64,000 bases of DNA from assembly GCA_905221605.1 (NCBI GenBank), contig CAJNDS010002122.1, forward strand, positions 199,501 to 263,500, given 5' to 3'. This document shows, one piece after another, positions 1 through 7,460 of this stretch (its first letter is position 1; the number at the start of each line of letters is the position of its first letter). The stretch comes from Symbiodinium natans (taxonomy: Eukaryota > Sar > Dinophyceae > Suessiales > Symbiodiniaceae). The translations under genes and the position numbers were made by a program. The notes below the pieces were generated by a model that was not told the DNA's origin, did no database searches, and saw nothing but the letters and a program-made list of their open reading frames with translations.

Positions 1-275
1 GCAATGGCCTCTTTGGTATGTCAGTGGCAATCATTGGGCCGAAATGAAGCAATGGCCTCTTTTGTGTGTCAGTGGCAATCATTGGGCCGAAACGAGGCAA
101 TGGCCTCTTTGGTATGTCAGTGGCAATCATTGGGCCGAAATGAGGCAATGGCCTCTTTTGTGTGTCAGTGGCAATCATTGGGCCGAAACGAGGCAATGGC
201 CTCTTTGGCGTGTCAGTGGCAATCCTTAGGCCGAAACGAGGCAATAGCCTCTTTGGTGTGTCAGTGGCAATCCAA
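1..275. repeat. 48-bp tandem repeat, about 5.7 copies
   Basis: Unit begins GCAATGGCCTCTTTGG and contains TGTCAGTGGCAATC; units alternate between GGTATGTC and TGTGTGTC variants, and the last copies drift. Confidence 0.95.
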
Positions 276-372
276 AATGGAGAGGCAGGATAGACCTATA
301 GCCATAGACAAAAGAACCTGGATCCCCTCTGTCCCCGGAGCCACAAAAACCCTCCCCGGCGCACTTTCGTGA
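1..372 (+). CDS. Open frame of a 16-residue tandem repeat (5' end outside window)
   Basis: A 48-bp unit begins at 1, 49, 97, 145, 193 and 241. Because 48 is divisible by 3, each copy encodes the same 16 residues (MASLVCQWQSLGRNEA with small variations such as S/F and V/A). The frame is open from base 1, so any start may lie upstream; it runs through non-repetitive sequence and stops at 372. Most differences between copies alternate between two unit types, suggesting two-unit duplications. I recognise no family. It could be a real repeat protein or a minisatellite that happens to stay in frame. Confidence 0.35.
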   Translation, partial: AMASLVCQWQSLGRNEAMASFVCQWQSLGRNEAMASLVCQWQSLGRNEAMASFVCQWQSLGRNEAMASLACQWQSLGRNEAIASLVCQWQSKMERQDRPIAIDKRTWIPSVPGATKTLPGALS

Positions 373-451
373 GCCAAAAGTGCGCCGGAGAGGGTTTCCG
401 TCATCCCGAAAGGAGAGGCAGGATAGGCCTATAGCCTATATAAGCTATAGA
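281..451. repeat. Near-perfect hairpin flanked by long direct repeats
   Basis: Two arms of about 20 bp (347-367 and 377-398, core GGCGCACTTT / AAAGTGCGCC) surround a loop of about 8 nt. Direct repeats of about 30 bp containing GGAGAGGCAGGATAG lie outside, at 281-309 and 411-451. A hairpin between long direct repeats resembles a small palindromic element with its target duplication, or a tandem duplication around a palindrome. Confidence 0.75.
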
Positions 452-452
452 C

Positions 453-780
453 TTATAGACCTTGGAACTCCTTCAGAGACTCTTTGTCCCCTGAGGAAAA
501 TGTCCACGTTGTGAATAATGTCATTTTATGATTTATGAAGAATAGAATACTATGACAGTAAAAACACAATACAGCAATATAACAATATAGCAATATAACA
601 AAATAACAAGATACCAATACAACAAGGTAACAATATAGCAATATAACAATGAAATATGTACATATCTATATATATATATATATATATATATCACAAAATA
701 ACAGCAAAACAAATATGAAAAATATATAAAAAAACAACAGAAGATAATAAGAGAAAAAAAACAACCTTGTTTTCATATGC
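453..780. other. AT-rich stretch without a recognisable gene
   Basis: Contains repeated CAATATA/ACAATATA motifs, a (TA)n tract at about 666-692 and an A-rich stretch. Short open frames here are compositional; I see no gene. Confidence 0.7.
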
Positions 781-990
781 TCCAGAACAAACTAGAACAG
801 TTCCAGGGCGTACGTTTTTGGGGCAAAAACCCGAAACAAAGCGGAACTGTTCCGGAACTGTTCTGGAACTGTTCCGGGGCCTGGTTTTCTGCTCCGGAAC
901 AGTCCAGGGCATGTTGTTTTGCACACTTTTTGACGGTACCCGGAACAGACTAGAACTGTTCCAGGGCCTCCTCTTTCATGGCCTCTGAAA
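781..990. repeat. Cluster of direct and inverted GAACAGTTCC/GGAACTGTTC motifs
   Basis: Long similar segments at about 783-810 and 942-968 (GGAACAGACTAGAAC type) are direct repeats, each with an internal inverted GAACxGTTC motif. Between them GGAACTGTTC is repeated at about 842-878. The short open frames on both strands come from this repetition. Confidence 0.75.
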
Positions 991-1397
991 TGAATACAAC
1001 CTGATAATAAAATACCTTCCAGTAAGTCCCCCCGAGTCCACTCCCAGAATAAACAATATAGCCCTCAAGGCCCAAACCAAAGCTTCTAAACCCTAAGCAG
1101 CCCCAAACCAGCTAAACTTCTAAACAACCCTAATCTTCAAAACCCTAAAGCCAAACCCTAAAACACCCAGCCTAAACCCTAAACTAAACCGGCTTGGTTT
1201 AGGGGAGACTGCAGACCATGGGGGGGTGGGATACCTGGGGGGGGGGGGGGGCCGAACGCACAGCGCACAACCATATATAGGGGTGGCCAAAAAGTTGAAA
1301 GACTACCTTGTCTAGGGTTTTGTAGTTGTTTTCAGCTTTCTTGTTTTTTTGTAAAAGCATTTTTCCGCTAGCAACAATAGACAAGAGGTGAAACATC

Positions 1398-1965
1398 GTC
1401 ACTAAAACGACTAAGTAGTTTAAGAAATTTTCGCCCGGCTTTGGTCACTAAAACGACTAACTTCTTTAGGAAATGTGTCGCCCGGCTTTGGTCACTAAAG
1501 CGACTAACTACTTTGGGACATGTGACGCCCGGTTTTGGTCACCAAAACGACTAACTACTTTAGGACATGTGTCGCCCGGTTTTGGTCACCAAAACGACGA
1601 ACTAGTTTAGGAAATGTGTCGCCCGGCTTTGGTCTCAAAACTACTAACTAATTTAGGAAAAAAAAGTGTCGCCCGGCTTTAGTCACTAACACGACACTAA
1701 CTACTTTAGGAAATGTGTCGCCCGGCTTTGGCCACTAAAACGATTAACTACTTTAGGAATTGTGTCGCCCGGTTTTGGCCACTAAAACGACTAACTACTT
1801 TAGGAAATGTGTCGCCCGGCTTTGGCCACAGAAACGACTAACTAGTTTAGGAAATGTGTCGCCCGGTTTTGGCCACTAAAACAACTAACTACTGTAGGAA
1901 ATGTGTCGCCCGGCTCTGGTCACCAAAACGACACTAACTACTTTAGGAAATGTGTTGCCCGGCCT
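1398..1965. repeat. 47-bp tandem repeat, about 12 copies
   Basis: Successive TTGGTCACTAAAACGACTAA motifs start at 1441, 1488 and so on, about 47 bp apart; each unit ends ATGTGTCGCCCGGCTTTGG. Copies show scattered substitutions and a few indels (one poly-A expansion near 1660). A period of 47 argues against coding. No known satellite is recognised. Confidence 0.9.
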
Positions 1966-1966
1966 C

Positions 1967-2570
1967 AATGTCCAAAACACATATTTGAGCAAAAGGGGCC
2001 AAAGCTGAAAGAGGCCACCCGCCACAACTGGGCTTTCGCCCAAAGTCATGTAGCTAAACAGGCCACCCCCCTTGAATGTCCAAAACATGTACTTGAACAA
2101 AAGGGGCCAAAACTGAAAGAGGCCACCCGCCACAGCTGGGTTTTGCCCAAAGCCCTGTAACTAAAGAGGCCAGCCCTCTTCAATGTCCATGTCAAAAACC
2201 ACATATTTACGGAATCTCTTCCCAAATCTCTTCCCAAATCTGTTACTGTTACGGGCCATTTTGACAGTCACCCCTTCATAAAGAGGCCAGGGGGGTGGTC
2301 TCTTTAGCTACAGGAATGTGGGCGAAAGCCCAGCTTATGCGCTTGGGGGGGTGGTTGTGGCAGGTGGCCTCTTTCAGCTTTGGCCGGGTTCCTAAACCCT
2401 GAACCCTGAAAATATTTACGGAATCTCTTCCCAAATCTGTTTCTGTCACGGGCCTGCGGGGGTCCCAATTTCCTGAACCCTAAAAATATTTACGGAATCT
2501 CTTCCCAAATCTGTTTCTATTACGGGCCATTTTAACAGTTACCCCTTCATAAAGAGGCCATTGCCTGAAA
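1967..2570. repeat. Nested direct and inverted repeats
   Basis: A unit of about 107 bp beginning AATGTCCAAAACA occurs at 1967 and 2074, with a partial third copy at 2181. GGCCAAAGCTGAAAGAGGCC (about 1997) returns inverted at about 2355-2384. A separate segment, TTTACGGAATCTCTTCCC, occurs three times (about 2208, 2413, 2490). Open frames here are by-products of the repeats. Confidence 0.85.
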
Positions 2571-2592
2571 TAACCTAAACCCTAAACCCTAT

Positions 2593-2672
2593 ATTAGAAT
2601 AAGGGCACCCTTTTTCAGGGTCGAACCAGGACCCCGAAAAAAAGTAAAGGGTACCACTGGGCTACCAAGTAT
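2593..2672 (-). mobile_element. tRNA-derived SINE-like element, copy 1
   Basis: Read on the minus strand, TAGCCCAGTGG (2664-2654) matches a tRNA internal promoter A box, and GGTTCGACCCT (2627-2617) matches a B box 26 nt downstream. The segment continues to AAGGGTGCCC. The anticodon region is not tRNA-like, so a SINE head is likelier than a tRNA gene. Similar sequences recur at 34040-34095, 56470-56545 and 57790-57910. Confidence 0.55.
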
Positions 2673-3014
2673 AGGCTTCAGAGCTTAGAGGGTTTATGGT
2701 TTAGGGTTTGGGGGTCTACGGTTTAGGGTTTAGGGTTTAGGGTTTGGGGTTTAGGGTTTAGGGCTCCCCCCTCCTTAAGCCTTTGAGCCGAGGGCTTACA
2801 AGTATTCGGCCGGTGCGCTGGAGCTCCTGGCCCACGAGTTGGAATCCCTGCATGGATGCCTGGGAAGCAGCTTCGGGGTTCTGGGTTTGGGTTTAGGGTT
2901 TAGGGCCAGGGTTTAGGGTGTGGAGCTGAGGATTTGGGGTTTAGGTGTTAGGGTTTGGGGTGTAGGGTTCAGGGTGTAGAGGGTTTTGGGCCGCATGCTT
3001 TGAGGGCTGGGTGG

Positions 3015-3120
3015 GTTTAGGGTTTAGGGTTTAGGGTTTAGGGTTTAGGGTTTAGGGTTTAGGGTTTAGGGTTTAGGGTTTAGGGTTTAGGGTTTAGGGT
3101 TTAGGGTTTAGGGTTTAGGA
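3015..3120 (+). repeat. Interstitial telomeric array (TTTAGGG)n
   Basis: About 15 near-perfect units, G-rich strand on plus. Confidence 0.97.
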
Positions 3121-3355
3121 CTTGGATCGATTCTTCGCGTTTTTGATGTATCTGAGTCTTAGGTTGGCCCATTTAAAATCACATTCACGAATACTCCGAA
3201 GCCCAGTAAGGGCCAGTATCAAGTACCCAAAGGGCCTACCCAGGAAATAGATGGACATGTTTTCAGATAGTTATTGCTACACTTTCTCTTCGTCATGACA
3301 GATTTTGCTCTGGCTAGTACCAGGCTCATGTGTCTGTTTTGTTGTTTTTTGTCAG

Positions 3356-3462
3356 AATTTCAGGCATGGGCGAGGATCAACGGGAAGAGCCCTGAAGACG
3401 AACGCAGCCTGCACACAAGGCCATCGTATTCTCACATACGTTCTGAGGGGGGAGTAGCGTGA
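3356..3462 (+). CDS. Candidate exon (terminal?), unassigned
   Basis: A pyrimidine-rich tract (TGTTTTGTTGTTTTTTGTCAG) ends in a convincing acceptor at 3355. The following frame is open and protein-like (FQAWARINGKSPEDERSL and onward) to a stop at 3462. Function unknown. The neighbouring RRM exons are on the opposite strand, so this would be the end of another gene. Confidence 0.4.
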
Positions 3463-3846
3463 AGGGCTGGAGGCGGGGCCTGTCTGCTGACACGCTGCAC
3501 CCTCAACCCTGAACCCTGAACCCAGTTTAGGGTTTAGGGTTTAGGGTTTCGGGTTTAGGGTTTAGATTTAGTGTTTCAGGGTTTTAGGCTTCGAGGGCTG
3601 AAAGGGGACTTGAGTGGGAAGGCTTTTGGGGCTCATGCTCTTTTTTCGCAGGCTCATGGTTTTGGGTTTAGGGTTTATCCTAAACCCTTAACCCTGTATC
3701 AACCCTAAACCCTAAACCCTAAACCCTAGACCCTGAACCCTGAACCCTGAACCCTAAACCCTAACCCTAAACTCTAAACCCTAAACCCTATACCCTAAAC
3801 CCTGAACCCTGAACCCTATATAAACCCTAAACCCTACACCCTAAAC

Positions 3847-4558
3847 CCCAGACAGGCGAGCGTCCATGGCATCTTGCGCGTCGTTGTGGTTCTTGAAGGT
3901 AATCCAACACTCGCCAGTTCCCATCCTCCAGTCAGGAAGGTTTAGGGCTTAGGGTTTAGGGTTTAGGGTTTAGGGTTTTAGGGTTTAGGGTTTAGGGTCT
4001 AGGGTCTAGGGTCTAGGGTCTAGGGTTTAGGGTTTAGGGTTTAGGGTTTAGGGTTTAGGGTTTAGGGTTTAGGGTTTAGGGTTTAGGGTTTAGGGTTTAG
4101 GGTTTAGGGTTTAGGGTTTAGGGTTTAGGGTTTAGGGTTTAGGGCTTGGGCTTTTTGGGGTTCGGAGTTTAAGAATTGGGGTTTGAGGGCTTAGGATCTC
4201 GGTTCTAGGGTTTAGGGTTCAGGGCTTAAGCGGGCAGGATGAAGGGTGGGGATGTTTCCTCCTAGGAGGTCGTCCTGCAAGGACTCCACTTCTTGTCATG
4301 TCGCGTGGATGGGCATCGTTGGTGTGGGTTTAGGGTTTAGGGTTTAGGGTTTAGGGTTTAGGGTTTAGGGTTTAGGGTTTAGGGTTTAGGGTTTAGGGTT
4401 TAGGGTTTAGGGTTTAGGGTTGACCCCTATAGCGCCGAACTCCCTGAAACGCTGCGAAGGTGTCAGGAAGTCTTCGAACTCTCCGAAGGGTTTGAAGATG
4501 CCGCGCATGTCGTCTTCCCGCACCACGGGGCGGAGGTTCTTGATGTGGAGCCTCGCTA
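3847..4558 (-). CDS. RRM RNA-binding protein (gene A), two recognisable exons
   Basis: Exon 4425-4558 encodes an RRM first half: beta-1/RNP2-like LHIKNL, then REDDMRGIFKPFGEFEDF (helix 1 and beta-2). Exon 3847-3925 encodes the matching second half, GECWITFKNHNDAQDAMDAR, which has the RNP1 strand and helix 2 of an RRM. Acceptor GGAG|G at 3925; donor GTTTAG (telomeric repeat, sense orientation) at 3846; donor GTCAAC at 4424. The two exons do not join directly in phase (phase 0 into a start needing two carried bases), so an intermediate exon, probably within 4215-4322, is missing from this model. The roughly 500 bp between them is mostly (TTTAGGG)n. Presumed role is RNA binding in splicing or mRNA metabolism. 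Exons at 5215-6195 may be upstream parts. Confidence 0.6.
3946..4145 (+). repeat. Interstitial telomeric array inside RRM gene A
   Basis: About 27 units of TTTAGGG with a block of TCTAGGG variants near 4000-4022. It is antisense to gene A (gene on minus) and lies in its intron region. Confidence 0.95.
4326..4420 (+). repeat. Interstitial telomeric array abutting the RRM exon
   Basis: About 13 units, ending a few bases from the predicted donor at 4424. Confidence 0.95.
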
Positions 4559-4664
4559 CTTTCCCAGCAAGGGTGTTAGGGTGTCAGGGTTTTGGGGTTT
4601 AGGGTTTTTGGGGTTTAGGGTGTTGGGGTTTAGGGTTTAGGGTTTTGGGTTTTAGGGGGTCGCA

Positions 4665-5100
4665 GGCGCGCAAAAAACCTGGACACGAACTGCTGCGAAC
4701 ATGGCTTTGGCGGGGGTTTTGAGCATTAAAGCACGGGAACTACAAAGGCTGGCTGCCGGCCAGGGAAAATAGGACAGCAGCAGGACTCTGCTGAAAACCT
4801 CGTAGGAAGATCCAGAATCCAAAGCTGCGAAAAACTGAAATGGGCGAACTACAAGAACGCGCTACTTCGTCTTCAGGAAATGGCAGCCGGAGCCTGAATG
4901 AAATCCTCTGCCAGTGGCAGGTACCTCCAAACAAAAGGGGTATTGAAAGAGTTTGGAATGCTTGGCTGTAAGTTAAGTGTTTGGGGCTGGTTGTGTTGAC
5001 CCTTACAGCTTGTTGTAGAAAGAGGCTCGCAGAATACAAGAACACTGTAAATAAGAGCGTCTTGCTTTGCACGTTCATCTGTTTTGTTGTCGTTCTTTCC
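4665..5100. other. Unique stretch with a canonical intron-like motif on plus
   Basis: Contains GCTGTAAGTTAAG (about 4968) and GACCCTTACAG|C (about 5008), a good donor/acceptor pair on plus, flanked by short open frames with stops. An uninterrupted 112-residue minus frame also spans 4740-5078. I could not choose a model. Confidence 0.35.
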
Positions 5101-5217
5101 CCGCTTTAGGGTTTAGGATTTACGGTTTAGAGTTGTTTAGGATATAGGGTTTAGGGTTCGGGGTTTAGGGGCATTCGCCCCTAAAACCACACCCCTAAAC
5201 CCTAAACGCTTGAACCC

Positions 5218-6195
5218 CCAAGCCGCGCCGATCCAGGCCATGGGGCTTCCTCTTGTCCGGCTGCGCGTCCGCGGACTTCGTGAGCCTCAGTCCCGCCCGG
5301 GCGCCGGGGTTTAGGGTTTAGGGTTTAGGGTTTAGGGATAGAGGTTATAGGGTTATAGGTTATAAGGTATAGGGCTTGAGCCCTAAACCCTGAGCCCCAA
5401 AAACCCTACCTTAACCCTAAACCCTGTAAACCCTAATTACAGCTGAAGACATCAAACCTAAACCCGTTCTTTGGCTTCTTGCGGGGTTTGGGAAAACCTA
5501 AATAACAAACAACCAGAGTAAGCCCCAAACCCTGTCTTTACCTCAACCCTAACTAAAGTCAGTTCTATTTTTGATTTGGGGGGTTGCTTTTCTACCCTGA
5601 ACCCTAAACCCTAAACCCTAAAGTCTGGGGTGTATGAAGGGACCGTGGCCTAACCAAAAAAATGTGCCGCTGGAGATGTCCTGGTAGCCCGCTGAGGACT
5701 TGCTGCGTGAACTGCTGCCGCGTCAACGTCCTCTTGGGGCCTGGTGGCTATCTAAACCCTAAACCCTAAACCCTAAACCCTCAACCCTAAACCCTTCAGG
5801 GTTTAGGGCTTAGGGCTGGTGGCTTAGACTAGAAGCTTTGGGACAAATCGTGGTTGAAGAGTTGCTTGAGGGTTTAGGGCTTTGGGTGTTTAGGGCTTGC
5901 AGGGGTTTGAGGGCTTGGCGAGGGCCAGGCCACGCCCACCCCGGCCCACCCCCCCCCCCCCCCCCCCTTGCCCCGCACTTTCGACCCGAAACCCTAAACC
6001 CTAAAAGTACCCTAAACTCCCCCCCCACCAACCCCCGCCCCCCTGCCCCGCACTTTAGATGCCCCCCCCCGCCCCCACCCTAAACCCTAAACCCTAAACC
6101 CTAAACCCCCGGGCGCCTGGATCCTTCTTCGGAACTTGGGTGTCTGCCCTCTTGGTGGTGACAGGCGTGCCTAAGATCCTGAGCGCTGGACGAAA
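5218..6195 (-). CDS. Possible upstream exons of RRM gene A (three cassettes)
   Basis: Three cassettes between ITS are open and protein-like on minus: about 5218-5290 (LRLTKSADAQPDKRKPHG), about 5645-5752 (PKRTLTRQQFTQQVLSG; acceptor GATAG|CC) and about 6118-6185 (ILGTPVTTKRADTQVPKK; acceptor CTCAG|G, GA donor after AAGAAG). Their common strand and position upstream of the RRM exons suggest one gene; phases were not fully resolved. The basic, Lys/Arg/Gln-rich character suits an RNA-binding protein. Confidence 0.35.
5949..6075. repeat. Poly-C and C-rich tracts
   Basis: A C run of about 19 at 5949-5967, then CCGCCCC/CCCCCC-rich sequence. The proline-rich frame over it is compositional. Confidence 0.9.
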
Positions 6196-6281
6196 GGGTT
6201 TAGGGTTTAGGGTTTAGGGTTTAGGGTTTAGGGTTTAGGGTTTAGGGTTTAGGGTTTAGGGTTTAGGGTTTAGGGTTTAGG
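6196..6281 (+). repeat. Interstitial telomeric array
   Basis: About 12 TTTAGGG units, G-strand on plus. Confidence 0.95.
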
Positions 6282-6369
6282 GGAGTTTCGCCCACTTGGG
6301 GTTTAGGGTTCCAAACAAGGTCACCAGTAGGTTCGCCATGGTGCAATCCTTACTCCGGGCACCTTGCGG

Positions 6370-6412
6370 CCCTACTTAGAAGTACCCATGAACCTGCAAG
6401 TAGGGTGCAGGG
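6370..6412. mobile_element. IR-A element, right-end fragment
   Basis: TACTTAGAAGTACCCATGAACCTGCAAGTA matches the right terminus of the IR-A inverted-repeat family (full copy at 6981-7133). The rest of the element is missing. Confidence 0.5.
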
Positions 6413-6486
6413 ATGCTCGCGGCTTGGAGTCGGGCGGTTGAGTGGCCTACCTTCCTGAACCCATGCACTCTTCAAAGACATATCTT

Positions 6487-6607
6487 CTAAACCCTAAACC
6501 CTAAACCCTAAACCCTAAACCCTAAACCCTAAACCCTAAACCCTAAACCCTAAACCCTAAACCCTAAACCCTAAACCCTAAACCCTAAACCCTAAACCCT
6601 AAACCCT
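6487..6607 (-). repeat. Interstitial telomeric array (CCCTAAA)n
   Basis: About 17 units, C-strand on plus, i.e. opposite to the array at 6196-6281. Confidence 0.97.
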
Positions 6608-6980
6608 TCCCTCTCTTTGTGTAGATTCATTGGATTCTAGGTATTTCAAGCCTCCCGGAATGAGGGACACACGAAGAGTGAAGATAGCTCAGGGCTTAAG
6701 GTAGGAGATCTAAGTCCTAAAACCTCCGCAGTGGACCCTATGATATATGAGCTTACTATATGCCTAAGAGCAAAAATGGTCTTCCTGATGAGGGCAATAT
6801 AGGGAGTGTTATCTTTCATCTTGGCAGGGTTCTTTCGCAAATTGGTAGCCCTAAAACCCTCAACCAGAAACCCTAAACCCTAATTTTTTGGACTTGTTTA
6901 AAGCAAAAAAAGGTAGCTGGGGGGTTGGAGCAGTGCCGAACGGAAAGGGCCTGGGACCGTCCCCTTCAACCCCCAAGGGT

Positions 6981-7133
6981 TTACTTGGAGGCTCATGGTA
7001 CTTCTAACCCAGCAATAACTGTACTTATCACCCACTTATTCGCCCCTTAAGCGCCTTAACATGGTTAGAATTGGGATACGTATTATAAGTACAGTTATAA
7101 TTGGGTGAATAAGTACCATGAACCTCCAAGTAA
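6981..7133. mobile_element. IR-A palindromic MITE-like element, copy 1
   Basis: Begins TTACTTGGAGGCTCATGGTA and ends with the inverse TACCATGAACCTCCAAGTAA; the arms stay complementary inward (CAATAACTGTACTTAT / ATAAGTACAGTTATAATTG). No coding capacity. This is the reference copy of a family with about 12 members here. Confidence 0.85.
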
Positions 7134-7460
7134 GGTTATGGGTTTAAGGGTTTAATTCAGGGTTTAAGGGTTTAAGGGCTTAAGGGTGTAAGGGTTTAAG
7201 GGTTTACTGTTTGAGGGTTTAGGGGGTAGATACATCTACACCCAAAAAACCAGACTTCAAGCTCCTAAGGCACACATCGGCAAACCCTACACTCGAAGCA
7301 AGAAGCCTTGACGGAGTTCTGAAGCCCTCAGCCCTAAACCCTAAAACGTGGACCCCAAGCCCTAGGCCCTACAGTTGCCTGAAAACATTAAAAAAAACAA
7401 CAAAAATAATATGTTTAAATAAATAAGATTTATATAAACAGTAAAAAAACAACAAAACAA

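Noticed and set aside
366-382. Dinoflagellate spliced-leader relic (GAGCCAAAA)
   Set aside because: Only nine bases match the reverse complement of the leader's end, and they lie in the loop and arm of a hairpin.
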